Shown one piece after another: positions 20,326-32,231 of a stretch of DNA of 64,000 nucleotides. The number at the start of each line of letters is the position of its first letter. Positions within the stretch are counted from its first letter, which is position 1. The notes below the pieces were generated by a model. That model had not been told where the DNA came from. It saw only the letters and a program-made list of their open reading frames with translations, and did not search any database. This DNA comes from Phytophthora colocasiae. Its lineage: Eukaryota > Oomycota > Peronosporomycetes > Peronosporales > Peronosporaceae. Where the stretch lies: NCBI GenBank assembly GCA_018806915.1, contig JAGKQI010000069.1:1054001-1118000 (forward strand). Reading direction: 5' to 3'. The translations under genes and the position numbers were made by a program.

Positions 20326-21059
20326 CTAAAAACAAACAATTTCTGTTATGGTAGCACAGTCACAAAGGGCAAGCTTCATTGTTACCACACTTGTAACATC
20401 GAACCTTGCTGCCCCTACGCTGCTGTGCTGTTGACCAGCAGTCGTAGCACTCGAGAGGCCCATAGGCTCCGGACCTCCCGTCTTCGCAACAGGACGCGCC
20501 GGCTTCGGCACGTTCGTATAGAATTTAGCTTGTCGCCGGCTAAACTCCTCTTGCATTGCAAGGTTGATCGCCTCCTCGAGAGTATTCGGATACTCTCGGA
20601 AGATATACGCTTGACGGGACCGTCTCTCAGTCCCTTCAGGAACGTGACGACCTTGGTCGCCTCGTCGATCGGGTTGGCCGCTATGTTCGATGCCAAGTAT
20701 CGAGAATGCTGGGCAAAGGTGTGAACATTACCCTTGCCCTGTTGCAGATCGAGAAACTCCGCCCTCGATCTGAATTCGTTCTTCGGAGACTCAAACGCTA
20801 GCTTGAGTTCCTCCCTGAACTTTTCGTACGTGCTGAAGCACGTAGGATCCGAGAGTCGGCTCCCATAGGCCCAACTCCTCGCACGTCCGCCAAGACATGA
20901 CATGGCGAACAGGACCTTCGACATCGGATCGATGATACGTCGAGCCGCGACGGCTGTATCGGGTTCGACAAGCAAACGAAGGAGGGTCTCGTCCTCCTTC
21001 CCCATGTAGGTACTCACGTGGAGTTTCAACGACTCCACGCGTGGCTTTGGAGAAGCCAC
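20326..21059 (-). pseudogene. Ty3/Gypsy gag fragment, distinct family
   Basis: The minus strand encodes a Retrotrans_gag-type capsid core: a run from KVLFAMSCLGGRARSWAYG through TYEKFREELKLAFESP and EFLDLQQG, then NPIDEATKVVTFLKGLRDGPV. Translation then changes frame near 20580 and continues as LAMQEEFSRRQAKFY and PVAKTGGPEPMGL, the linker that normally precedes a zinc knuckle. No protease or RT follows, so this is a truncated copy. It belongs to a Gypsy family different from elements A and B and lies in the opposite orientation. Confidence 0.75.
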
Positions 21060-21950
21060 CGAGGCAGCAACATCTCGTTGCTCGTTAACGATGTACCCCA
21101 GAGCAACACCGCGTTGCTCTGTCGGTGATAGCGTACGAAGTATCGTCGCTACTGTGGTGGAGTGGATTCAAATCAAGCTGGATATGGCGCAGAACGACCA
21201 CGATGATAGGTGACGTGCGACATGGTGCCACGATAAGGACAGATCCTTGAAACTGGGTACCTACTGAGGTGAAGCGCGAACAAGAAATCCGAGAAAGGCA
21301 ACGTCGGACCCAGAGAGAGTCGGATCAAGCGACAGGGGTCCCTGGCGAAGCAAGATGCCGATTGATGACCCCAGATTACGCGAACGACAGCCGATGAATG
21401 GATCTAGGCTTGTAATCGTCTTGATCTCTCCAGTTGGCAGGTCGATGATGGATGACTACTCGACCGAGTGAGACTAAGGGATCGAAGAACTCCGCAGTAC
21501 AGTCCCACGTGATGACTCGGCACCGGAAGAGAAGAGAACGCCTTTCCTGAGATCGTACGAGAAATATCCGAGTTCTGAGGAGATCAGGGGATCAAGGCGG
21601 CGACGGATCGGGCCCGGCGCGATCTACTCTGGATCAACAATGACCTGACCACGGAGGACCGCGGAAGATACCAATATCCAAGGATCAGCAGGGACATCAA
21701 TGATGTTCCCACGCCGTGTTAAGCCGAAGGAGGTTCAAAGAGTACCCAAGGAGGCGATCATGCAGAGATCATCCGAAGAGGAGATTTCTGACCCTGACAG
21801 TGTTTGCAGCATCGGTCGCACGGAGAAGCGATGCTTAAGCTCAGGAAGATCATGATTTCGAATGTTGACAACGCGGGGATGCGAGATCAAGCAAGGAGAC
21901 TCATGATCGGAATCACTGTTCGCGATCGCTGATCGGGATCGCGATCAAGG

Positions 21951-22366
21951 TGTTATGCAGCGGGGCTGCGTAGGTGTGCACGGCGCAGAGGAAGTTTAGT
22001 CGACTCGTAGAGTCCTGCTTGCAAGGCGCTAGCCTTCGGTTCTATACAAGAACCAGGTAGTCCACTAAATACGGGACTCTCACAATCAGTGTTCCTATAA
22101 TAAAGGAACTACCACTAATTATGTAAAATGCAAACTGATTTTTATTGATTTTATTGCCCTAATCCTAAATGTAACGGATTTAGTATCTAACATACTAAAT
22201 CCTAGTCTAAATGCAATGTGTGGCTCTGAGCTAACTGCCAACAAGTGGCTACATATGTGACGTGTGGGAAACACGATGTGTCATACACAGATCTGTGACG
22301 TGTGATAGTCGGTGTGTGCCACACCAACTGTAGCCAAGGCGCGCAGCGCCGTGTAACCCCGTTACA
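21951..22366. mobile_element. solo LTR inserted in the 5' LTR of element A
   Basis: This 416-bp block is absent from the otherwise collinear 3' LTR of A (junction at about 61463). It begins TGTTATGCAG and ends CCCGTTACA, so it has the TG...CA ends of an LTR. It contains no ORF. The flanking duplication is at most one or two G residues, which is unusual, so a clean 5-bp duplication has been lost or was never made. Confidence 0.65.
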
Positions 22367-23540
22367 GGTTAGGTGAGATCAAGATCGGAGATCGGAGACC
22401 AGCTGTGTAGCCAGATGTCAGGCGATCGTAGGATAGCAGCTGAGCATGGGACTGATGACATGATGTTATTTCCGATTTTCGAGCGACAGGTGGATATTAC
22501 GTTACGATGTGATTGGTTATACTATGGGTTATAAGCGAAAGGGACTTTGGGACGCGGTCACACCCGTGCGACATCTGTGGAAGATTGTGGATAAACCTTC
22601 GCCTGACTGTAAAGGGGCCCAAAGGACCAGAAGTGTACTTCAGAGTGTGCACAACTCTGAAGGTCAACTACACTCTGTCTGGTCACCGGACTTTCCCCGA
22701 CGATGAGTGCCTAAGTTCTGGCGGAAAGTCTCTCAGAAGAACGTATCTCTGAGAGACCTCATCCCGTTACCGTCCAGCGCGACGATTGATGGTTCAAGGA
22801 TTCACTATATGTACCCGCAGAGACCAAGTATCGCGCGGCACCCGCGCAATCCTCAAGATCTACATGTGCGTTGAAGCATTAGTACTCCGTACTCTGGTTT
22901 CCTACTCAAGATTCTGGTATCTCTAACTCTGAGTGACTAAGACTCTGAAAACCAAGTGATACCAGACTCTGAAAACCAAGATATCAGACTCTGAAACCAC
23001 CGAAGATCCGAGACCATACTGAAATCAAGTGAACCCAAGTTCAAGTCACGCATTCAAGTGATTACTGACCTGCACATCCCCCGTAATGACGTCTCTACCT
23101 GTTAACCCATCGAGATCGGCTGCGCAAACTGCATACTGAAGCCAAGTCAAGATACCTGATGCATACAAGAACCAAGTGTACCTGACATATGATGGCTGAC
23201 TGCATAAAGGACGCAAAAGCCGACAAGAAGAAGAGAGTTACCAGAGATATATGATAGTTATGAGAAAGATAAACGATAAGCAGAGTTCGATTTGCCGTGT
23301 AACCCAGAAGTCGTTGTATTTCTGTTTGCAAGGCCACGCCAAGCATCGCTGCCGTGTGATCTCTCGCCTATTCAATCCCCTTAGGCGGAGATCAGGTAAC
23401 GTAGCGACCTGAAAGGACCCGCCTATTCCATATCCTAGTTGGGTCGTTTGTTTTGTCTCTAGCGGTAGCCCATTTCATATTGCTTGTTTGGACAGGCTCT
23501 GGAAACTAGACAGTCGTTTTCAGAGTGCAAGGTAGACTGT

Positions 23541-23549
23541 TATATATAG
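23541..23549 (+). promoter_or_regulatory. candidate TATA box in LTR A
   Basis: TATATATAG stands in an AT-rich stretch about 590 bp before the LTR end and is conserved in the 3' LTR copy near 62645. It could drive the element transcript; no start site can be fixed. Confidence 0.35.
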
Positions 23550-24132
23550 CCGATTGTATTGGTTTATATTTTTCCTCTATACTAGAGGATCGTGCGCGAA
23601 CGTAAAGGGATACCAGACAGACCAGGTGTCTGGTAGCAAGTCCCTAGTTGACCTGGAGTGTTAGCCCACCGTTCAAGGGCCTAGAAAGAATAAGAACGGC
23701 TGTATATATTTGTATATTTTTGAACTCTGTGTATTGTTTGTTTATCTCAGAACGTCAGGTATCTCGGTTCTGGATTTGTGATATTCAGACACCGATTTCA
23801 GACTTTCTCCGGTATATTAATCTCTTTTCGACCGCCTACTTCCTGGAAACCATCTCGGTCCCCAGAGATTCCGACTCCCGAACGCTCCTGGAAGGATTTT
23901 CGGAATACCGACACCAGATTCCAAGGGAGCCCTAACTTCTCTTCACAACACATTCTCAGACTCCGGCGAGGGTCATATTTCTGAAGACAACGAACCCACG
24001 AGGATACCGCAAGGTACCACACGCCAACCTACCGTTGTACGACTCTGAAAACCCCTTTTCAGTAGTCGTATAACTAGGGTTCAATATACGCCCCCTGCTC
24101 CACGACCAAAGTTTCACCGACTTCGCGACAAC

Positions 24133-24150
24133 TGGTGCGCGTGCCCGGAT
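24133..24150 (+). other. primer-binding site of element A
   Basis: TGGTGCGCGTGCCCGGAT starts 2 nt after the LTR end. Its complement ends in CCA and has the form of a tRNA 3' end. The same 18 nt occur behind the 5' LTR of element B. Confidence 0.75.
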
Positions 24151-24223
24151 TTTTGGAATCGTGATATCACCGGATTTGAGAGTACAAGAAGAGAAAGTTT
24201 CCTGTCAAACGTCTATATTCAAG

Positions 24224-26022
24224 ATGGCTACACCAGGATCTACGAGAGGAGGACACCGTGGTCGTGGTCGGAGTATTCCGACACGTCAATCCAAGCGTCT
24301 ACAAGGTCTGTCGCCTGAGGAGCAACCAGACTTGGATGCCATCCAGAAGGCGGCCCGCGAGAAGAGGAAAGCTGCGCGAGAGAAGAAGGTAGCTGAGAGT
24401 GTGAGCGTCCCAGAACCGGCGGTCGACGACCAGCCTGCTGAAGAACCAGAAGCTCAGGAGACACCTGTTGTCTCTGGTGAACAAGGTTCTGAAGGCCCGT
24501 CAGAAGTCGAAGTTTCTGGTGACGAGGTGACCAAGCCCGCGAGGGTGGTGATGAGGCGTCTGAAGGAGGCGCCGATATGGTTGAGTCCCCGGAAGTGATC
24601 GATCTGTGTTCAGATTCGACAACTTCCGGCCAGTCTGTGGATGAAGTGAAACCAGAACCTGAAGTCTCTGGAAGTCAAGGTCTACAGTCCCCAAAGTCTA
24701 AAGACGCACCAATGTCTGATGACACGGCCATCAAGTCCGAAGAATCTTTGAAGACACCGTCCGATGAGTCTGGGAGGGCTGATTCGCTTGACGGGGAACG
24801 AGCTCTGAAATATGTGCGTCGTGAGTTCCGCCGCTGGAGAGATATGGGTACAGGCAAGGTCGTCCTCGAGTACATGTGGCCGACGATGAAGCCTAATGCT
24901 GATGCTTTCCAGAAAGCTGCTGCAGCGACCGGCGACTATATCAAGTGGCGATGTTCCTCCGTCTTCCCTGAGGATATGTGGATTTCAGAGTTTCATGTGA
25001 GGCGTCACAGTTTTGGTAGAATCCAAGATCTTTCCTATGTCGAGATCCCGATGAGCACGTTGACAGCACCAGAGTGTGTGGCAATTCTTCAGACAATGTT
25101 GTACGAGGCGGGTTTTGAGTTCCGGAACCTCCTCCCGACATGGTCTCAGACGCAGGCGTCAGCTGTCTTCGAGTCTCAAGTACGCAGTGTAGCGTCCGAA
25201 CTTCAGAGTCGACTCGCTGTGGAATTGGTTGAGTGGGCCACAGGGACCGCCAGGTTACAAGTAAACCGACTCCCGGAAAGCATAAAACGAGAAGACACAA
25301 CAAGCCAAGATGAATTAGACCGTGTATTACCTGACAAGGACGCTGACCTACAAGGACAACGACTGCTCATGCGACTCCGGGTGACCGGACTCCGAGTGAC
25401 GCACAGTTCTGATGGTTCCAGCAGTGACGAGCCACCGCAGTCCAAGCGCTCACAGCAGAGACCGCCGCGCCCACAAATCCCGTCAACACCGTCAGCCTTA
25501 TCAACGCCGTCGTTGTCTTCACTGCCGCAGTACGAGAGTCGTTCCGATAACACGCGACCGGACTCTGAAAACCTGACGTCTGAAGATCACAGCATTTCTC
25601 AGACTCGGATGACGGACGTGCCAATTCCCAGTGTCATTGGGACCTCGGATGACCAGTCGTCAGGATTCCAGACTTCACGCGGAAGCTCTACGGACTCGTC
25701 GCTGATGTCTATGAGTCGAGGGGCGGCATCACACATGCCGTTGTCCACAGGAAGTCTGGCATTAATTGCTCAAGGCGCCGATGTGAGAAGAATGGTTTCT
25801 GAAGGCATGGGGATCCAAGTGACGCGAACGCTGCTACCGGTGAATCCAGAGCTTGAAGATATCGACATGCCGGAAGAGAAACCAGAAGTGCCGGACGCGA
25901 AGTCTGGAAACCAGGTGTCTGTCAGAAGTTCTTCACGGGAATTCAAACAATTGACTCCAGGATTCCACTTGAATCTGCCTCCACTCGGAGCGAAAGTCAC
26001 CAGAGCCACCATCAAAGTGTGA
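24224..26022 (+). pseudogene. element A gag, N-terminal acidic part (frameshifted)
   Basis: An ATG at 24224 opens a basic then acidic segment with a Lys/Arg/Ala-rich helix (residues about 45-60). Near 24520 one base seems to be missing and the reading continues in the frame 24577-26022, which contains EVIDLCSDS, a globular part around 24810-25230 (YVRREFRRWRDM..., FQKAAAATGDYIKW) and a long Ser/Asp/Glu-rich tail ending at a TGA at 26020. It matches the position and composition of the N-terminal half of the element B gag. The function is presumably capsid assembly. Confidence 0.55.
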
Positions 26023-26133
26023 AGAGTGAAGACCTTCTAAAACCACCGTCCCGACGCTTGAGTTCCATTCGCGTCGAGTCGTACGAAGTCTGAAGCTCGA
26101 AGTTCTCAGAGATCAGGACCTGCCCAGATCGAG

Positions 26134-26676
26134 TTGAACGTCATGAGGCAGCAACAGGAGTGGCAAAGCCGGATAGAGCAAGCGCAGATGGAGTTCTTGG
26201 CCCGAGAACGCTTGGAGTCCATGGAACGCGATCGTCATCGAGAACAACGTGACTTGGAGGCAAGACGCGAGGTTCAGACACTCACTGAGCGATTGTTGAA
26301 GTCCGAAAACGCGAGGCTGGAGGCTGAGAGACGCGCTAACGACGCCGAAGAACGCAGAAGTCTGGTATCTGAGAGCAAACTCAGGAATCGCAGCGCGGCA
26401 GAGTTAGAAACTCTGAAAACGGAGCTCTGGAACTCTGAAAACCAACGTCTGGAATCAGAGTTTGTTGAACGCTGGCGACAAAGAGAGGCTGAGACCGAAG
26501 CTGAACGTGCACGTGCGACTGACGAGATGAAGCGAGACTGGATTTCTCAAATGGAAGCCCTACAGCAGCGAATGAAAGTCGTAGAAGCCGAGCGCGACAG
26601 GGAGAAAGAAAGTTCTCAGAACATGCAACGGTTCCAAGCCGGTCAGTTGAGAAACCTTCGAGCGACATTATCTTAA
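26134..26676 (+). pseudogene. element A gag, coiled-coil segment
   Basis: 180 codons of almost pure Glu/Arg/Gln-rich heptads (MRQQQEWQSRIEQAQMEFLA onward) predict a long coiled coil. It is in the same frame as the preceding gag part and is separated from it only by stop codons, so both were probably one protein. Gag of element B lacks such a long coil; the 3' antisense ORFs carry one instead. Confidence 0.55.
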
Positions 26677-26984
26677 GTTCAAGAGGCGCGAAGGGTCGGT
26701 CACCCTAATTCAGCAACTGCAAACCAAGTGTTCCATACCGGGGACCCTGAAGTTGCAACTATGTACCCAATATCAGGGTCGGAAATCAGAAGTGACGCAA
26801 GTAGGGTTGGGGTTGAACCCATGTCACATTCACCGGTCCTCAAGACGGAGAGGTTGCGACCTTCCAGCAGCTGCCCATGCACGAAGCACGGGGACGAAGC
26901 GAGTGAAGGCTGAGGGGAATGGCGTCGCTACTACTGCTACGGCCACCCAGGTGACTCAAGTGACCCCGGTGACAGAGGCCAAGG

Positions 26985-28432
26985 GTGACACTAGACATGC
27001 GTCTACTCCAAGACGAGATCCGCCGCGGAAAACGGAAGCTAAGCGGCCTAATGGAGACCGGAAAAGCGTCTCGCAGAGAGAAGCGCAGTGATAGAGCGCC
27101 AGATTCTGGTGGAGACTCTGATGACTCGAGTTCGGGCTCTGCGAGCTCGTCATCAGAGAACTCGGAACCAGGTGAAGTGGTAAATCTGACAGCAGCAACT
27201 CAAGCGAAGGCCGGAACCACGCTGCTGACACTGAGGCCATTCATAAACTCTAACAACCTCGGAGAATTCGACCCCAGAGCTACGCTCAGGGAACGCGTCC
27301 ACTGGTGGGAGCGGTTTACGGATATGGCATCTCAAGGAGGGTGGTCGACTAAGACGCGCATCCAGGAACTCAAGTTGAAGCTCCCTATGTCTGCGCGAGA
27401 CTGGTTTAACCAGCTTCCCAAAAGTGTGTCCCGTGACTGGAAAGAACTGTCTTCAGAGTTCAAGAAACGTTACTGCAAAGCTCGGTCATCGTATTCCGAG
27501 AGGTATTTTACGATGGCTATGAAAGACTCTGAGACTCCGCTTGCATTTTTCTACCGACTTAATTCTGCCGCTGGGAAGGCTGACATTGATTTCAGAAAGT
27601 CATCCAAGCGTCTTGAGAAGCATGTGTTGCGACTCATCACAAAGCTGAAGGATGCACGTCTGAAAACTTCGTTGCAAGGTCAGAGATTTCGACGGATTTT
27701 CAGACCTGGAGTATGCCTTGCAGCAAGATGAAGATGTATGGCGAGCTGGAGACCAAGAGATGACCCCTGCCAAGTCGCGAGATTTCCGGGTTGATAATAT
27801 TCCGCGAGCCCAAGCGTGTGCACCGGACTTATGTCGCAAGAGATGTGGATTCTGAAGATTATGACTCTGAAAACTCTGAAAATCATAAGGAATCTCTGAA
27901 ATCCAATCAGGATACCAGAGACCAGACGGGTGATTCCAGAGTTCCAAGTGCGATTTCAGAGTCTACTCGCGATGAAAGTACTGCGCAAGCTGCTTCGAGC
28001 AATTCAAGAGCTCCACCAAGTGCGGATTGGACGCAGACTCTGACGAACGAGGTATATCGAGTAATGGATAACATGGGATGGCGTCCGCCGCTCCAGTCCC
28101 CGTCTGGATCGTCAGGTCAAGGATTCCACCAGAGGCGTCATGAGAATAGTGGCTACTGGAACAAGTTCTGTGAAAAGTGTCAACGCTCAGGGCACTCAGA
28201 GGAAGATTGCTGGAGAGATGTCACGTGTGACCGATGTCAGGAGAAGGGAGACCCGTCGGATGGCACCCTGTAAAGTATGCGGAAAAGTGCACCCTGGAAA
28301 CCCTGTGAAGATCTGAAAACTCTGGAAGCACTCAAGCAACTCGCTCGACAAGGTGCACTCAAGGACATGCCGAACCACCTACGGGAGAAACTCCTGGGTG
28401 ATGAGGCAGACTCTGGGAAGCCGTTAAACTAA
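26985..28432 (+). pseudogene. element A gag, capsid core and zinc knuckles
   Basis: The capsid core is recognisable by LRERVHWWERFTDMA, LKLPMSARDWFNQLP, WKELSSEFKKRYC and PLAFFYRLNSAAGKA and parallels the element B gag. A frame change near 27700 leads to 27791-28273 with a CCHC knuckle (CEKCQRSGHSEEDC) and a partial second one (CDRCQEKG). After another frame change a segment ends LREKLLGDEADSGKPLN and a TAA at 28430-28432. The element B gag also ends in Leu-Asn-stop. Confidence 0.7.
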
Positions 28433-28469
28433 TGTGCCCGTCGGATGGGGATCCGAAACGCGCCGGGCA
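28423..28469 (+). promoter_or_regulatory. candidate -1 ribosomal frameshift signal, element A gag/pol
   Basis: GTTAAAC (28423-28429) is followed at once by the gag stop TAA. After 5 nt a stem TGCCCG (28435-28440) pairs with CGGGCA (28464-28469), enclosing CGGAT/ATCCG (28442-28446 with 28451-28455). The protease frame is -1 relative to gag. Confidence 0.65.
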
Positions 28470-29808
28470 TGGCGTTACCCCAGAGTTGTGTGTTCTAGTG
28501 TGTGTAAAACCAGAGCTGAGAAAGATTCAAGATAACAACCAACAATGCATGACTACTTTTGCCCGAGAATCAACCATGTCTCCGGGAAACTCAGGAAGCA
28601 AGGTACCTGAAATCGCTGAAAACGCTGATCCGACGTCAGACGACACAGTGTCGTTCAGGTTGAAGGATGGCGAGTGTTATGGCTGGTGGGAGGATAACTA
28701 CCCTGATCGTTCGAAGAGGGATGTGGTGATGGTGTATGGTGCTGTGAATGATCATCGAACTAAGATTCTCTTGGACACTGGTGCGACCATAAATATTCTG
28801 AGTTACGACTTTGCGCGTAAGATCGGACTCAGACTTAAGTCGCACAAGCAGACCAAGGTGTCGGGGATGGGTGGCGTTCCAACATACATCGGTGCCAGCA
28901 CTGAGATCAAGTTGACACTTGGGCCAAGAGTGGTATACATTGTGGATGTTTGGGTCGCGAATATCGGTGAAGGAATTGACGTGCTTTTGGGAATGGGTTT
29001 TATGTTTGCTGCTGGAGTAAGGATTAGCGCTCGTGAAGGTCTGGTGTCGCTACCGGACGAGGTAGTGGTGATGATGTGCAATTGGGAACCTGGTGATCAC
29101 ATTGGTCGTAACAGGTCGGTTAGGCCAAGTGAGGCTGTTCTTCTGAGTCCGGGTGAGGAGTTTATTGTCCGAATTGACTATGGACCAACGAACCCCCAAC
29201 GGGAAGTTGTGTGGGCCGGACGCGGTGATCGCTGGGTTACCCAGCTGATCTATGCGGCTCGCTCTTGGCCTGTGGCCGTTCGCGTGGTAAATATTTCTGA
29301 TAAGAATACGTGGGTCAATGAACTCTCTGATGTCGCGAGGATCGTGGAATATGGTTTCTTCCAGAGGCACGGACGTTTTGTGCGTCCAGGTTCCGCCGCT
29401 TATCATGACTGGGAAGTTCTGATTCTGGAAAGCACCCCGTCACCAGAGACTAAGAGGCGCATGAAGCGAGAGGCAGAGTTGGAGGCTCTGATGCCGCAAC
29501 CCCCGTGTGTGGATCATCCAGACTATCCATGGCCGACTGAAATACTACTACGTCCAAGGTTCGACAACGCTCGAGTGCAGTTCGTGAAACCAGACTCACC
29601 ACCGACCGTGAAGCGAGTGCGCTTTGCCCTGGATGCTTCCACCCAGACGGATGATGGTTGTCACAGTGAACCAACGGGAAGTGCGAATGTCAGTATAGAT
29701 ATCAGAAACTTGGAAACACTCCCTGAAAGTACTTCACAGGAAGACTCTGGTGACACCTCCATTGCTATCGATGATGACGTCCTCGACTCAAAACCGAGTG
29801 TCTCCTAG
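28432..29808 (+). pseudogene. element A pol, retroviral-type aspartic protease region
   Basis: This 458-codon frame carries KILLDTGATINIL near residue 118, the active-site DTGA of Gypsy proteases, and a C-terminal flap/ILG-like GIDVLLGMGFMFAAG. A long linker rich in Pro, Arg and acidic residues follows and ends at a stop at 29806. The region is collinear with the protease part of element B pol. Confidence 0.75.
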
Positions 29809-29852
29809 ATGGTCCTCAGACTCCTGAGTTACCTGCGGATGATTTCGACTTA

Positions 29853-31258
29853 ATGGATGAGTCTTGGGATATCCCCATTCAGGGGATGCCTGGAACGCCT
29901 ATGGAAAAGTTACGAGTGGAATACGAGCGGTGTATGAACGTTTCGAATGAAGAGTTAGACATGGAGCCAGGTGTGTATATGCGAGAAGGTACGGAACTCC
30001 TCGCTCAATTACGCGACCAATTCGTCACGTTGCCAGAGCTGGAAGAGTTGACACCAGAGTGTGATATCGTTAGCGCCGAAGTTGGAGAACCAGGAAAGAC
30101 GACTCCAGAAATGGAGAAGAAACTGCGTGATATTCTGAGGCACCACAGGAAAATATTCCTGGGAGACGGCAATGCAGCGCCCGCACCGGCAAGGGGCGTG
30201 GTCTGTGATCTGGATGTGGGAGATGCCAAAACGGTAGCTCAACGTCCGAGGTCCGTCGCTCCTCACCTCATGCTGAAGGTGTACGAGCTTCTGAAGAAAC
30301 TTCTGGAAACTGGTTTGATCGAGTACTCCAACTCACCATAGGCATCTCCTATCGTGATCGTTCTAAAGAAGAATGGCGTTGACATACGAATGTGCATCGA
30401 CTATCGCATTGTGAATGGCTTTATTCAACTATCGCGTTACCCTCTGCCTCTTATTGACGACCTCCTAATCGGCTTTGAGGCTGCTATGTGGTTCATGAGT
30501 CTGGATATGGCTAGTGGTTTCTGGGCGATCAGGATGACGGAACGAGCACGACTGATATCAGCTTTCATTTGCCCGTTTGGACACTTTCAGTGGGTGAGGA
30601 TGCCGTTCGGTCTGAAAAACGCCCTCTTGTGTATCAAGCTATGTTGGATAATTGCCTGTGGGGCTTTGTGAGACTATCACCAGAAGAAGAAGCTGAAGTT
30701 GATGCGGAGGTTCTGGAATTTCTGCAACTCCAGCCTCAGAACTCTGAAAAACACCTTTCAGACTCTGAGAACCATACACCGATTTCAGAGATGCCAGCAC
30801 TCACAAGTCAGATGACCGTTTTTCAGAGGAATATTCCTGTCCCCACATGCATGGGCCCAGTCCTGGGGAGGAGTTCGTGTATCGACGACATTGCCCATGG
30901 AGCGCCGACTTGGGACCAACTATGCGACGACTTGAATGCCCTGCAATTCAGACTTCGTTACTGGAACATTTCTGTGAGCTTGCCCAAAAGCGAGTTTGGG
31001 AAGTTGTCGATACCGTACCTCTCCCACGAAATCAGTACCGAAGGTCTGAGGGCAACATCCAAGATCGTCAAAGGAGTTGAAGAGCTGCCATTTCCGTCTA
31101 CGCTGAAGGGAGTTCAGAGTTTCATGGGAAGCCTCAATTATTACAACAAGTTTATTGAGGATTTACCAGTTATCGCTGCTACACTCTACGAGCTGACGGA
31201 CGAGCAGATTCGTGCTGGACGAGACCTGACTCGTGCGAAGAGGCATTCGAGATCCTGA
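29853..31258 (+). pseudogene. element A pol, reverse transcriptase (nonsense and frameshift)
   Basis: RT motifs are clear: KNGVDIRMCIDYR, SLDMASGFWAI, MPFGLKNA and a catalytic CIDD where YIDD is expected. A TAG at 30339-30341 interrupts a P-W-A-S-P block that is intact in element B (TGG to TAG). One base is missing in a C run near 30620. Before CIDD lies an acidic insert of about 65 residues (30680-30870). The downstream LPFPSTLKGVQSFMGSLNYY is the normal RT connection. The enzyme cannot be functional. Confidence 0.8.
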
Positions 31259-32231
31259 AACGCAAGATAGTCTCTACTCCATTACTCAGACACCCAGACC
31301 GGACCAGACCGTTTGTTGTCATCCCGCATGCGAACCCTTGGGCTGCCTCGGCAGTCTTAGGACATGAATATGAGGGAATAATTCACCCGGTCCGGTTCAC
31401 AGGTCGTGTCCTGAACGATGCTGAACTCAGGTATCATATCGCTGAGAAAGAGGTAATCGCGATCCTCAGAGTTTTGGAAAATTTCAGAGCTCTGGAGGAG
31501 TCAAGTCCAGTGATTGTGGTCTATACCAGATACTCTGTCCTGAAATGGCTGTTGACATCGAGCTCCACCGACGGCAGAAACGTCAACTGGGGTCTGAAGT
31601 TGTCGCAGTGGAACTTGGAGATACGCCGGATTCAGCGTGATGAAGATGGACTCCCAGCTATACTCGGCGCGGGCATTACCCCAGGAGCATCTGGACGAAG
31701 TCTCTGAAAGTCTGATTCCAGTCAAGGGGCGAGTCAAGCCGCCAGTTCCTATCAGTGTGGAAATGCTGGAAGCAGACTATCAGGGTTATGTTCTGAGTTT
31801 CGACGGTGCCGCAAAGACGTCAACTCGTCTAGGAAGCTGTGGGTGTATACTCTAGGAACTCCCGGGGTGGAGTGTTCTGGAAGCCCGAGGATTTCCTCTG
31901 ACAGAAGTTACGGTGAACGACTCAGAGTACTGTGGCCTGAATTATGGTCTGAAGATGGCACTCGAGCATGGAATACAAGAGCTGGTGGTTGTGGGAGACT
32001 CACGCATCGCGATACAACAGGCTCAGGGATTGATCAACTGCAATCAGCCTAACTTGCAACGGAGGTTGGCCGAATTTGAGTCTCTGAAAACCAAGTTTCA
32101 GACTCTGAAGTTGGTGCATGTGAAACGCGAGTTCAACCAAGCGGCGGACTACCTGACCTCGAAGACTTTGACCCTTGGGGAAACTTGGCGGGTACAAGAT
32201 GATGATGAACTTATGCACCTGCAACTGGTAT
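31259..32231 (+). pseudogene. element A pol, Gypsy RNase H plus second RNase H
   Basis: The first part (to about 31700) has the Gypsy RNase H hallmarks: STPLLRHPD, GIIHPVRFTGRVL, LRYHIAEKEVIAIL and VLKWLL. It is followed by a second, independent RNase H fold: FDGAAKTS near 31800, then NDSEYCGLNYGLKMALEHG, VVGDSRIAIQQAQG and HVKREFNQAADYL. The order of D, E, D, D residues is that of a type I RNase H. Several frame changes occur. The frame is cut at 32231 by the LTR of element B. Confidence 0.7.
32228..32231. other. target-site duplication of element B, left copy
   Basis: GTAT directly precedes the TGTGGTG start of the 5' LTR and recurs at 56916-56919 directly after the CACCACA end of the 3' LTR. 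Confidence 0.8.

Larger units (their letters stand above)
21265..24130 (+). repeat. 5' LTR of element A
   Basis: Bases 21633-24130 match 61147-63204 nearly throughout, apart from small indels and a 416-bp insertion. This copy is followed after 2 nt by a primer-binding site, so it is the 5' LTR. The right end ...GCGACA is secure. The left end is less so: from about 21265 the sequence aligns by eye with the start of the element B LTR (GGTGAAGCG, then GAGTCGGA..GAGCGACAGGGG), so I place the LTR start there. The 3' LTR lacks this first part. A TATATATAG candidate TATA box lies near 23541 and recurs in the 3' copy. Confidence 0.65.
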
